Shown: positions 55,717 to 63,970 of the stretch, piece by piece
How positions within the stretch are numbered: the first letter of the stretch is position 1
How the letters are laid out: every line of letters starts with the position of its first letter
Assembly (NCBI RefSeq): GCF_011064825.1
Contig: NZ_CP048751.1
Span: 1,116,001-1,180,000 of the forward strand
Reading direction: 5' to 3'
From: Brevundimonas mediterranea
GTDB lineage: Bacteria > Pseudomonadota > Alphaproteobacteria > Caulobacterales > Caulobacteraceae
Length of the DNA stretch: 64,000 bases
The notes under the pieces: model-generated
Told to the model about the DNA's origin: nothing
Seen by the model: the letters and a program-made list of their open reading frames with translations, nothing else
Databases searched by the model: none
Position numbers and translations under genes: made by a program

Positions 55717-56253
55717 ATGCCGCCCGAGAAACTCATACCGCTGCTGGTCTTCCCGGCCGTGCTGGTCCTGGTGCTGCTGAAGAACCGGCGCAAGCGACCG
55801 TTGAAGCCGCAGTTCCTGTGGATCATGCCCGCCATCGTCGTGCCCCTGATCGGGCTCGGCATCTGGGGCTCGACCTATAGTCCTCGCGCCGTCCACGCGC
55901 CGTTCGGCCCCGGCGCCTGGGCCGTGCTGGCCATCGGCGCCGTCCTGGGCGGCCTGGCCGGCTGGTATCGCGGCAAGACCGTCACCATAGAGAAGGAGCC
56001 GGACGGTTCGCTGATGGCCCAGGCTTCGCCGCTGGGCCTGATCCTGCTGATCGTGCTGTTCGCGGGCCGCGCCGGCCTGCGCGACCTGATCGAGACCCAC
56101 GCCGCCGACTGGCGTCTGAACGCCATGGCCGTCACCGACGCCTTCCTGGTCTTCGCCATGGGACTGATCGTCCTGCAGCGGGTCGAGATGTACATCCGCG
56201 CCCGACGGGTGCTGGCCGGCGGGACCGACAGCCATGTGGAGGTGGCGGCCTGA
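55717..56253 (+). CDS. CcdC-like integral membrane protein
   Basis: This is a 178-residue protein from ATG 55717 with four or five membrane helices (LIPLLVFPAVLVLVLL, WIMPAIVVPLIGLGIWG, WAVLAIGAVLGGLAGW, LGLILLIVLFAGRAGL, DAFLVFAMGLIVL). The second-to-third loop GGLAGWYRGKTVTIEKEPDG resembles the DUF1453/CcdC group. Function unknown. It lies 49 bp after the hydrolase gene on the same strand. Confidence 0.65.
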   Translation: MPPEKLIPLLVFPAVLVLVLLKNRRKRPLKPQFLWIMPAIVVPLIGLGIWGSTYSPRAVHAPFGPGAWAVLAIGAVLGGLAGWYRGKTVTIEKEPDGSLMAQASPLGLILLIVLFAGRAGLRDLIETHAADWRLNAMAVTDAFLVFAMGLIVLQRVEMYIRARRVLAGGTDSHVEVAA

Positions 56254-56401
56254 TCGGGCCCCATCATTGCAGCGATCCCGAAATCCGCCTGCGGCGCTCA
56301 GGCTGCGCCCCACGCAGGACGGCCGTCCGCGTAAACTTCATGATGCGGTCAAGACCCTCTGGACCCGGCTCATGCCCTTGTGGCATGAGACCGGCTCCGC
56401 T

Positions 56402-56486
56402 GCGGGCGTGGTGGAATTGGTAGACGCGCTGGACTCAAAATCCAGTTCCGAAAGGAGTGCCGGTTCGACCCCGGCCGCCCGCACCA
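56402..56486 (+). tRNA. tRNA-Leu (anticodon CAA)
   Basis: This is an 85-nt class II tRNA. The acceptor stem GCGGGCG (56402-56408) pairs with CGCCCGC (56476-56482), followed by A and an encoded CCA. The D-arm GGTAGACGC and the anticodon stem CTGGA/TCCAG enclose the loop CTCAAAA with anticodon CAA at 56436-56438, which reads UUG. The long variable arm and GGTTCGACCC T-arm confirm leucine. Confidence 0.97.
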
Positions 56487-56535
56487 TCCTTCCTGTCGGT
56501 GTGTCTTCCCGCCGCCATATGGCGCGGAAACGAAG

Positions 56536-56606
56536 ACGGCCCGCCCCGGAGCCAGCAGGTTCGGCACGCGTGGGCGCCGGAGCCAGACAGGTTCGGAACG
56601 GGCCGT
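56536..56606. repeat. Structured direct-plus-inverted repeat after tRNA-Leu
   Basis: Two 23-24-bp near-copies, CCGGAGCCAGCAGGTTCGGC (from 56546) and CCGGAGCCAGACAGGTTCGG (from 56577), are framed by the inverted ends ACGGCCCG (56536) and CGGGCCGT (56599-56606). The block could fold as one hairpin or be a small duplicated unit. It is 50 bp after the tRNA and no coding potential is obvious. Confidence 0.55.
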
Positions 56607-56688
56607 GAATGATCGGTACGAATACTAAAATCCGACCAGCCGACATATTGGCATTAAGTCGCATTCTTGAAAAGTCCCCGCTCGGCGA

Positions 56689-57540
56689 TCAGCCCAGTTC
56701 GCGGTGGAAGAAGCCGGTCACATCGGCCAGAATCGTCGCCTTCTTGCGGAACAGGGGCGAGAAGGTCGCGATCAGGTCGGCGTGGTCCAGACCCGGATAG
56801 AGCTTCGCCTCAGACCGACCGCCGACCGCCTTCATCCTCTGGTCCAGAATGGTCGTGTCCTCGGCATGGACCACGACGTCGGCCGTGCCGTGACCCAGCC
56901 AGATCGGCGGCGCGTCGGGACGCACGAAGGTGACGGGCTGGGTCAGGGTCGGATCGGGGGCGCGGCCGAAGGCGTTCCGGGACGCCCCCACGTCGAACGG
57001 CAGGAAATCATAGGGGCCCGCCAGACCCGCCGCCGCCCTGATCAGTCCAGGGCGGTCGACCGCCTGCATATAGCGGCGGTCCAGACTGATCATCAGGGCC
57101 AGATGGGCGCCGGCCGAATGGCCCAACACCCCCACTCGTTCCGGATCGCCGCCATAGGCTGCGGCGACATCCGCCGCCTTGGCCGTGGCGACGGCGGCGT
57201 CTTCGATGAAGGCCGGAAAGACCACCTGGGGCACGACGCGGTAATCGGGCAGGGCCACGACGAACCCCTGGGCGGCCAGGGCCTGGGCCGCCCAGCCATA
57301 GAGGTCGCGCGACCCTGAATCCCAGCCGCCGCCATAGAAGAAGACGAGGACCGGATAGGTCCCCGGCGCGGTCGGGGCGTACAGGTCCAGCCTCTGGCGG
57401 GGATCATCGCCATAGGCGATGTCGCGCGCCACCCGTCGCACGCCCCCGTCCCTCGGCCCCAGACTGTTGAGCAGGCCCAGGGGTGAACAGGCGGCCGCCA
57501 TCAGGCCCGCAATGGGCGCCAACAGGCCGCGCCGGGTCAT
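56689..57540 (-). CDS. Exported carboxylesterase/lipase-like alpha/beta hydrolase
   Basis: This is a 283-residue hydrolase of the alpha/beta fold, BD-FAE/lipase-like. The N-terminus (MTRRGLLAPIAGLMAAAC) reads as a signal, possibly a lipoprotein with AAC lipobox. The oxyanion motif is FFYGGGWDSG, the nucleophile elbow GHSAGAHLAL (near residue 143), the acid residue is in HGTADVVVHAEDT, and the histidine in GLDHADLI. It probably cleaves small esters at the envelope. It is isolated between the tRNA region and asmA, which is 64 bp upstream on the same strand. Confidence 0.85.
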   Translation of the reverse strand: MTRRGLLAPIAGLMAAACSPLGLLNSLGPRDGGVRRVARDIAYGDDPRQRLDLYAPTAPGTYPVLVFFYGGGWDSGSRDLYGWAAQALAAQGFVVALPDYRVVPQVVFPAFIEDAAVATAKAADVAAAYGGDPERVGVLGHSAGAHLALMISLDRRYMQAVDRPGLIRAAAGLAGPYDFLPFDVGASRNAFGRAPDPTLTQPVTFVRPDAPPIWLGHGTADVVVHAEDTTILDQRMKAVGGRSEAKLYPGLDHADLIATFSPLFRKKATILADVTGFFHRELG

Positions 57541-57603
57541 GCGATACAGTCCATGGCTTCCAATACGTCGTCGCCCCTCGCTCGGCCCAGACCCTTCGCA
57601 GAT

Positions 57604-59640
57604 TTATCGCGCCCCGGCGATCAGCCGGCCGCAGTTCGCATCCTCGGCCAGGCCCGGATCGACGAAGGCGAACAGGGCCGTGACCGGCGCCACCACCGCG
57701 CTCAGAAGACCGGCGACCCCGCCCTGGCCGACCAGGGCGCGGACATCGACGCCGACCTGGGGGGCGGTCAAGGCCCCCTTGACCGTGATGGGCGCCCAGA
57801 CCCGCAGCAGGCGCGGCTTCTTGGATTCGCCATCCACACGCAGATCCAGGGTTTCGGCCCCCAGGTCGATCGTGCCTGTGCCCTGGGCCAGAACCACATC
57901 CGTATCGATGACCAGGGTCTTGACCGTCGCCGCGCCGCCCCGCACGTCGAAATCGGCGACGGCGCACCGGATCTGGGCCGTGGACTGGTCTCCGCGCAAC
58001 AGTTTCAGCAGGCCGGCGCTGGCGTTGATGCCCAGCAGTTCGGCGAAGGCCGACCGCATCTGACCGTCGGGCACCACAAGGCTGAGCGAGCCCTTGGACG
58101 CCGCTGCGAAATCATGGATCGAGGCGCCGGGTCCTTCCAGCCGCGCACGGCCCAGAGCGCGCCCGGTCAGGGGCGCAGTTCCGTCGCGCGCGGGAATGAT
58201 GGATTCCAGCGGATAGCCGGCCAGACGGAAATCGACGACGCTGTAGGGGATGTCGCGCGTCGCATTGATCCGGGCCGTGCCGTTCAGTTCGCCCCGATTG
58301 AAGTTGAAACTGACGGGATCGAGATCAAGGACGCCGTCCTTCAGTTCCGCGCCCAGGTTCACCGCCCGCACATCCAGGTCATTGGCCTTCACCGCGACCG
58401 CCCGATAGCTCAGGCTTCCGTCCATCGCCCGCAGGCGCTCAGTTTGCAGCGGCGCGTCGGGCAGCAGCTTGCCGCCGACGGCCACGGGCGCCTCGGTATT
58501 GGATCCCGCCGCATTCGTCACGGTCCGGACGCCCAGGACGGCGGCCAGGTCGTCGATGTCGAGGCGGCGCGACGTCAGTTCCGCATCGACCCGCAATCGT
58601 TTCGCCGCATCGACCCGCACGTCGCCGGACAGGTCCGAGGCCCCGACCCGGCCATCGAAATCACTGAAGGTCCAGATATTCTCGTTCCGCTTCAACGCGC
58701 CCTTCAGTCGATAGGGCGGGGTGTTGGGCAGGGCGACCCCCGTCAGCAGATACAGGTCCGACAGGTCGCGCCCCTGCAAGCTCAGGGTGGCGTCGAACCG
58801 GCCCAGGTCGAACGGCCGGGTCACGGCCCCCTTGGCGGTCAGGCTGGAGCCCGCGCCGCTGACGCTCGCCTCGAAGTCATAGGGTCGGTCACGACGGATA
58901 TTGATGAAAGGGCCGCCCCGGACGCGGAGCGTCAGCGGCGAGCCATTGACCTCGCCCTCGCCGTCCAGCACGAAACCGGCGTCGTCACCCTGCCCCTCGC
59001 GCGCATCGACCGTCGCCTCCAGTTTCAGACCGCGTCGCCGCTCGTCGAAGACCAGGCGGCCGTCGGTGATGACCAGTTGCTGGATGACCGGCAGTTTCAT
59101 CCCCTCGCCCGTGTCGGGCTTTTCGGGGTTCAGGTCCCAGCTGTTGCGGCCGTCCTTGTCGGTGATCAGCACCAGCCGGGGGCGGGTGAAGCTGAGCAAC
59201 GGCATCTCGATCTGGCCGGCGAACAGTTTGCGCAGCCGCACCGAGGCGCGGATTTCGTCCACATCGGCCGTATCGCGATCCCGCGCCCACTCCGGCCCGC
59301 CGATCTTGAGACCCCGCACCACCGCCGAAGGCGTCCAGCTGAACAGATGGACGTCCAGGTCGCCCTGAAGCGCAATGTCGCGATCATACGCCGCCGAGGC
59401 CCAGCGTCCGATGGGTCCGCGCACCATGTTCCAGTCGAACAGGATCAGGGCCAGAACAACAATCCCGATCAACAACAGGCCGACGCCCCCCGCCCAGGCC
59501 TCGGCGCGACCGGGCCGTCGGACGGCGGCGTACACTGGGTCATTCCGCCGCACCCAATCGTGAAAGCTTCGCGCGCGAACCACAGCCGGATCTACGCCCC
59601 TGCGACGCAGGTCCGACCACAATTCGTTCCACTTCAGCAT
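57604..59640 (-). CDS. AsmA-family protein
   Basis: AsmA-type proteins have a bridge-like shape and are linked to moving phospholipid between the membranes. From ATG 59640 this one has 678 residues (a TTG at 59649 is open). A single membrane helix (AWAGGVGLLLIGIVVLALILF, near 50-70) anchors it in the inner membrane. Then come the AsmA N-domain (WARDRDTADVDEIRASVRLRKL, IEMPLLSFTRPRLVL) and a long beta-rich periplasmic part ending with the family region LSLVVPDGQMRSAFAELLG and VDVRALVGQGGVAGLLSA. Its start is divergent from the small gene at 59839. Confidence 0.9.
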   Translation of the reverse strand: MLKWNELWSDLRRRGVDPAVVRARSFHDWVRRNDPVYAAVRRPGRAEAWAGGVGLLLIGIVVLALILFDWNMVRGPIGRWASAAYDRDIALQGDLDVHLFSWTPSAVVRGLKIGGPEWARDRDTADVDEIRASVRLRKLFAGQIEMPLLSFTRPRLVLITDKDGRNSWDLNPEKPDTGEGMKLPVIQQLVITDGRLVFDERRRGLKLEATVDAREGQGDDAGFVLDGEGEVNGSPLTLRVRGGPFINIRRDRPYDFEASVSGAGSSLTAKGAVTRPFDLGRFDATLSLQGRDLSDLYLLTGVALPNTPPYRLKGALKRNENIWTFSDFDGRVGASDLSGDVRVDAAKRLRVDAELTSRRLDIDDLAAVLGVRTVTNAAGSNTEAPVAVGGKLLPDAPLQTERLRAMDGSLSYRAVAVKANDLDVRAVNLGAELKDGVLDLDPVSFNFNRGELNGTARINATRDIPYSVVDFRLAGYPLESIIPARDGTAPLTGRALGRARLEGPGASIHDFAAASKGSLSLVVPDGQMRSAFAELLGINASAGLLKLLRGDQSTAQIRCAVADFDVRGGAATVKTLVIDTDVVLAQGTGTIDLGAETLDLRVDGESKKPRLLRVWAPITVKGALTAPQVGVDVRALVGQGGVAGLLSAVVAPVTALFAFVDPGLAEDANCGRLIAGAR

Positions 59641-59838
59641 CTTGGCCAAACAATCGGCTCCGTGAGCCAGACAGAACGCGCAAGTCGCGGTTTGGAGCCG
59701 CCCGGTCCCCTTCGACCTCTCCTGGCCTAAAATTTCGTCAGTTATGCGCTCAGTTGTCGCAAAAACTTTACAACGCGAAAATTCGGCGCATATTTCATCA
59801 GAGCCCTGATCTTAATTCAGGCCACAGGAGGATGCCCG

Positions 59839-60153
59839 ATGACCCGCTCAATGACCCGATTTGCATCGCCCGCGCTGGTTCTCGCCGCCATTGCGGCGAC
59901 CGCGACCCCCAGCCTGGCCGAGACGTCCAAGCCGCAGCGCGCCGAATCCCAACAGATCGTCATGATCTGCGCGACCGATGCGGCCACCCGTCGCGCCTAC
60001 CAGCGCGAGTTCGGCGTTCAGCCGGTCTTCGTCAGCGCGCGCGAAACCTTGAACGCCCGCTCGAACGGCGAAACCTGGTCCACGCCGCGCTGCATGACGG
60101 CGCGCGAATACGCCCGTCTGAACCAACTGGCCGAGACCCGCGCAGGTCTCTAA
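59839..60153 (+). CDS. Small exported hypothetical protein
   Basis: This is a 104-residue protein with a strong AGGAGG site (59827-59832) and ATG 59839; a second ATG four codons in is possible. The signal peptide ends TPSLAE. The mature part has two cysteines (MICATDAATRRAYQREFG, TPRCMTAREYARLNQL), probably a disulfide in the periplasm. I know no family. The AT-rich region before it (59740-59820) contains the divergent promoters. Confidence 0.65.
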   Translation: MTRSMTRFASPALVLAAIAATATPSLAETSKPQRAESQQIVMICATDAATRRAYQREFGVQPVFVSARETLNARSNGETWSTPRCMTAREYARLNQLAETRAGL

Positions 60154-60158
60154 CGAAA

Positions 60159-60186
60159 AAGGGCGCGGCCTTGCGGCTGCGCCCTT
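60159..60186. terminator. Bidirectional terminator
   Basis: AAGGGCGC pairs with GCGCCCTT and GGCC extends the stem, enclosing a TTGC loop. It lies between the converging stops at 60153 and 60212. On the minus strand it is followed by TTTTCGTT, on the plus strand by CCTTCGTTT, so it can serve both genes. Confidence 0.85.
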
Positions 60187-60211
60187 CCTTCGTTTCTGCG
60201 GCGCCCCGGCC

Positions 60212-62335
60212 CTATTGGGCGGGGGTCAGATACTTGTTCAGCCAGCCGAACACCTCATTGTGCCATTGCAGGCTGTTGGCCGGCTTCAGCACCCAGTGGT
60301 TCTCGTTCGGGAAGACGATCAGGCGGCTGTCGATTCCCCGGCGCTGCAGCGCCGTATAGGTGGACAGGCCCTGGGCCGTCGGAATGCGGAAGTCGTGGTC
60401 GCCCTGCACCACCAGCATCGGCGTCTTCCAGTTCTCGACATGGTTGGCGGGGTTGAACTTCTGATAGCCTTCCGGCTTGTCCCACGGCGTGCCGCCGTAT
60501 TCCCACTCGGTGAACCACAGCTCCTCGGTCGAATAGCCCATGCCGAAGGTGTCGAAGACGCCGTCGTGGTTGACCAGGCATTTGAAGGCGTTCGACCAGT
60601 TGCCGGCGATCCAGTTGATCATATAGCCGCCGTACGAGGCACCCAGGGCGCAGGCGTTGGAACCGTCCAGGAAGCCGTACTTCTGCTGCGCGGCGGCCCA
60701 GCCCTTTTGCAGATCCTCCAGCGGGCGGTCGCCCCAGTGCTGGCTGATGGCGTCGGTGAAGGCCTGGCCGTAGCCGGTCGAGCCGTGGAAATCGATCATC
60801 ACCACCGCATAGCCTGCCCCGGCGTAGGTCTCGGGGTTCCAGCGATACGACCAGCCGTCCCCGAACGAGCCCTGGGGTCCGCCGTGGATCAGGAAGGCGA
60901 CGGGGTACTTCTTCCCTTCCTCATAGCCGACCGGCTTGATGACGTAGCCGTGCACCGTCTCGTTGTTCCAGCCGGGGAAGCTGAACTGCTCGTATTCGCC
61001 GAAGGCCTTGGCGTCGAAGGCCGGGTTGGCCTGGGTCAGGCGACGCGGCATTTCACGACCCAGATAGGTCTTGAAATACAGATCGCTGGGCGACTTCAGA
61101 CTGTCCTGGGCGAAGACGAAGCCCGACGGCGTCTGCTGGAAGGCCGAGACATGGCCGGGGCCGGTGACCGGGGTGACGACGCCGTTGCGCGTGTCCACGG
61201 CGAACAGCCTGGTCGAACCCACGTCGCCGGCGGTCGTGTACAGGGTCTGGCCGTCGCGCGACCATTGCAGGGTGTCGGCCGAACGGTCCCAGTTCGACGC
61301 GATCTCGCGCTTCTGGCCCGATTGCACATCCATCAGCACGATCTGATAGCGATCGGCCTCGAAGCCCGGACGCGCCATGGCGCGATAGGCCAGGGTGCGG
61401 CCGTCCGGCGAAAACACCGGCCCCGCGTCCCAGGCCGGATTGTCCTGGGTCAGGTTGGTGAAGGTCCCGTCGCCGGTCAGGCCGTTGGTCTTCCACAGGT
61501 CGAAATTGGTGCTCCACGGCTCGGTCTTGCCGGCCAGGCGCGCCGAGAAGACGATGGAATCGCCGGCAGGAGTGAAGACGAAGTCGCTCTCGTCGCCGAA
61601 CGGCTTGGACGGAGTGTCGCCGTCGAAGCCCTTGGTCACCCAGGCCGGAGTTCCGGTCGCCTGACCGTTGCGACCGATCGACTGGACGAACAGATGGTTC
61701 TGGGTGTGGTCGTTCCACGTGTCCCAGTGGCGCACGAACATGCGGTCGTAGACCTGGCCGGTCGTCTTCCGCTCGGCCATGGCCTTGCCCATCTCGACCG
61801 AGGCGTTCAGGTCGGCCGCGTCCGGATAGACGGCCAGGGACACGGCCACCTTGTCGCCGCTCGGGCTGATCCGATAGGCGTTCACGTCCAGCGGCAGATT
61901 GGTCACCTGCACGGGCGTGGCCGTCGGCGAGGCCACGCGCCAGACCTGGCTGGCGCCCGACTTGCCCGACAGGAAATACAGATTGCCGTCCCCGCCCCAG
62001 CGGGCGGTGTTCGCGCCCTGGTCCGAGATGGCCAGTCGGCGCGGCGCCACGTCCGGCGTGTTCAGGTCCAGCATCCACAGGCTGCCGGCGCGGCGGTTGG
62101 CCTCTACATCCGTCGTCGTCACCGAATAGACGACGTAGCGCCCGTCCGGCGACACCTGCGGATCGCCCAGCCGGTTGGCCGTGATCATATCCTTATAGGT
62201 GAAGGCGTCGGGCGTCGCAGGCGCAGTCGGAACCGGCGCGGGCGGAACCTGGGCCAGGGCCGGAGCGGCGCTCATCAGGGCGCCCGACAAGGCAATTCCC
62301 GCGCAGGCGGCGGACAAGAGAGAACGGTGGCGCAT
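60212..62335 (-). CDS. Exported S9-family peptidase (dipeptidyl-peptidase-5-like)
   Basis: This is a 707-residue serine peptidase with signal peptide ending PALAQ. A seven-bladed-propeller-like N-half (repeats SPDGRYVVYSV, SPSGDKVAVSL, SPDGRTLAYRA) guards the C-terminal hydrolase. Catalytic residues: serine in GASYGGYMINW (near 565), aspartate in VVQGDHDFRIP, histidine in NENHWVL. DPP5/DPP7-type enzymes trim dipeptides in the periplasm and suit a peptide-feeding lifestyle. It is the second S9 enzyme in the window and is not a close copy of the first. Confidence 0.93.
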   Translation of the reverse strand: MRHRSLLSAACAGIALSGALMSAAPALAQVPPAPVPTAPATPDAFTYKDMITANRLGDPQVSPDGRYVVYSVTTTDVEANRRAGSLWMLDLNTPDVAPRRLAISDQGANTARWGGDGNLYFLSGKSGASQVWRVASPTATPVQVTNLPLDVNAYRISPSGDKVAVSLAVYPDAADLNASVEMGKAMAERKTTGQVYDRMFVRHWDTWNDHTQNHLFVQSIGRNGQATGTPAWVTKGFDGDTPSKPFGDESDFVFTPAGDSIVFSARLAGKTEPWSTNFDLWKTNGLTGDGTFTNLTQDNPAWDAGPVFSPDGRTLAYRAMARPGFEADRYQIVLMDVQSGQKREIASNWDRSADTLQWSRDGQTLYTTAGDVGSTRLFAVDTRNGVVTPVTGPGHVSAFQQTPSGFVFAQDSLKSPSDLYFKTYLGREMPRRLTQANPAFDAKAFGEYEQFSFPGWNNETVHGYVIKPVGYEEGKKYPVAFLIHGGPQGSFGDGWSYRWNPETYAGAGYAVVMIDFHGSTGYGQAFTDAISQHWGDRPLEDLQKGWAAAQQKYGFLDGSNACALGASYGGYMINWIAGNWSNAFKCLVNHDGVFDTFGMGYSTEELWFTEWEYGGTPWDKPEGYQKFNPANHVENWKTPMLVVQGDHDFRIPTAQGLSTYTALQRRGIDSRLIVFPNENHWVLKPANSLQWHNEVFGWLNKYLTPAQ

Positions 62336-62411
62336 GGGGCATTCCTCGCAAAACTCGCAGCGGCGAGGCGTAGCACCACCGTTCGCCAGGCGAAAGTTGC
62401 TGACAGCTCAG

Positions 62412-62426
62412 AAGTTAGCTAAGTTA
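62412..62426. promoter_or_regulatory. Probable operator of the vapBC pair
   Basis: AAGTTAGCTAAGTTA holds two AAGTTA copies around GCT and the palindrome TTAGCTAA, in an AT-rich spot of an otherwise GC-rich region, 20-35 bp before vapB. Antitoxins of this type repress their own promoter by binding such repeats. It also overlaps the likely -10 region. Confidence 0.5.
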
Positions 62427-62446
62427 CTTGGACCAAGGAGCGCGAC

Positions 62447-62692
62447 ATGACCACTGTCACCGTCCACCACGCCAAGACCCATCTCTCCAAACTGATCGCC
62501 GCCGCCGAACGCGGCGAAGAGGTCGTCATTGCGCGCGGCGACAAGCCCGCAGTAAGGATTGTGCCCTTCGAGCCGGCGACCAAGCCCGAGCGCAAGCCGG
62601 GTCGGCTGAAGGGCCTCGTCGCCATGGATGATCGTTTCTTCGACCCCCTGCCGGAAGACGAACTGCGTCTGTGGGAGGGCCGAGGCGAATGA
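62447..62692 (+). CDS. vapB: Type II antitoxin, Phd/YefM family
   Basis: This is an 81-residue antitoxin that wraps and blocks the PIN-domain toxin next to it and represses the shared promoter. The N-terminal DNA-binding Phd/YefM domain is clear (TVTVHHAKTHLSKLIAAAERGEEVVIARGDKPAVRIVPF). The C-terminal toxin-binding tail (MDDRFFDPLPEDELRLWEG) is typical of antitoxins paired with PIN toxins. An AAGGAG site precedes the ATG. The stop overlaps the toxin start (ATGA). Confidence 0.92.
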   Translation: MTTVTVHHAKTHLSKLIAAAERGEEVVIARGDKPAVRIVPFEPATKPERKPGRLKGLVAMDDRFFDPLPEDELRLWEGRGE

Positions 62693-63075
62693 GGCTGCTG
62701 CTCGACACCCACGCCCTCATCTGGTGGATGTCGGGGGAAGCGGGGCTAAGTCGGGCCGCCGAGGCCGCCATACGCGACGGCGACGTCCATGTCTTCGTCA
62801 GCGCTGTATCAGCCTATGAGATCGCCCTGAAACACGGCATGGGCAGGTTGCCCAAGGCTGGGCTGCTGGCCGAGCGGTTCGAGGCCGAGGTCGATCTCGA
62901 AGGTTTTGACATCCTGCCGATCACCGCCCGCGAGGCGTCCCACGCCGGCCGGCTGGACCATACGCACCGCGACCCGTTCGACCGGCTGCTGATCGCACAG
63001 GGCCTGATCAACAACCTGACGCTCGTCTCCAATGAACAGGTGTTCGACAGCTTCGGCGTGGCGCGCCTCTGGTAG
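62689..63075 (+). CDS. vapC: Type II toxin, PIN-domain ribonuclease VapC
   Basis: VapC is a Mg-dependent ribonuclease that cuts tRNA or rRNA when the antitoxin is lost. The 128 residues start at ATG 62689 (overlap with vapB). PIN acidic residues are D6 in LLLDTHALIW, E in SAYEIALKHGMG, and the DPFDRLLIAQ pair near residue 97. The C-terminus VSNEQVFDSFGVARLW is family-typical. Phd/YefM-VapC pairs of this kind are common in Alphaproteobacteria. The pair appears intact. Confidence 0.94.
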   Translation: MRLLLDTHALIWWMSGEAGLSRAAEAAIRDGDVHVFVSAVSAYEIALKHGMGRLPKAGLLAERFEAEVDLEGFDILPITAREASHAGRLDHTHRDPFDRLLIAQGLINNLTLVSNEQVFDSFGVARLW

Positions 63076-63115
63076 GCTTGCTCCCTTTCGCCGAACCGGC
63101 GACAAGCGGTCGTCC

Positions 63116-63970
63116 ATGAATTCCGCCGCCCTTCCCGTCCGCCGCTCGCCCCATATCGTCGATGTCCTCATCGCCGAACGCGCCCCGCGTCTGACCGCCT
63201 CTCCCGTCTGGCCGGTCGTGCGGCCGGCCCTGTATTCCGTGCTGAACTACAGGGCGGCGGTGCGGATGGCCGACGCCATCCAGAACCTGTCAGGCGCCGA
63301 GACCCTGGACCATGTCTCGGACCTGCTGAGCCTGAAGGTGTCCACCGCCCATCTGGACCGTTTGCCCACGAGCGGCCGGTGCGTCGTCGTCGCCAATCAT
63401 CCCACCGGCATCGCCGACGGAGTGGCGGTCTATGACGCCGTCCGACAGCGCCGCCCCGACGCCATCTTCTTCGCCAACGCCGACGCCCTGCGTGTCTCGC
63501 CGCGACTGGCCGAGACAGTGATTCCCGTCGAATGGGTTCACGACAAGCGCACCCGCGAAAAGACCCGCGCCACCCTGAACGCCGCCAAGGAGGCCTTCGA
63601 GGCCGAACGTTGCGTCGTCATGTTCCCCGCCGGCCGCCTGGCCCGCGAGAAAAACGGCGTCCTGACCGACCCCGAATGGGCGCCGACCGCCGCCTCCCTG
63701 GCGCGCAAATACGGCGCTCCGGTCATTCCCATGCACGTCACCGGCCCGTACAGCCGGCTGTTCCACCTGTTCGACAAGGTCTCGCAGGAACTGCGCGACG
63801 TGACCCTATTCCACGAACTGCTGAACAAGGCGGGCAAACCCTTCAGCGTCGTGGTCGGTCAGCCCATCCCGCCCGAACGGCTGGACGGGGACGCCGTCAA
63901 GGCCACTGTGGCCCTGAAACAGTTCACCGAACGCACCCTGGCCGCCGATCCTGACGCGGTGTTTCCATGA
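63116..63970 (+). CDS. 1-acyl-glycerol-3-phosphate acyltransferase-like protein
   Basis: This is a 284-residue PlsC/hemolysin-type acyltransferase that transfers fatty acyl groups from acyl-ACP or CoA, for glycerophospholipid or ornithine-lipid synthesis. The active site is VVANHPTGIADGVAVYD (histidine and aspartate in the NH..G..DG variant). Further parts are PAGRLAREKNGVL (substrate arginine) and GAPVIPMHVTGPYSRLFH. It has no strong membrane segment, so it is probably peripheral. ATG 63116 has GTCC in front, weak; the open frame upstream overlaps vapC. The next gene overlaps its stop by 4 bp. Confidence 0.85.
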   Translation: MNSAALPVRRSPHIVDVLIAERAPRLTASPVWPVVRPALYSVLNYRAAVRMADAIQNLSGAETLDHVSDLLSLKVSTAHLDRLPTSGRCVVVANHPTGIADGVAVYDAVRQRRPDAIFFANADALRVSPRLAETVIPVEWVHDKRTREKTRATLNAAKEAFEAERCVVMFPAGRLAREKNGVLTDPEWAPTAASLARKYGAPVIPMHVTGPYSRLFHLFDKVSQELRDVTLFHELLNKAGKPFSVVVGQPIPPERLDGDAVKATVALKQFTERTLAADPDAVFP

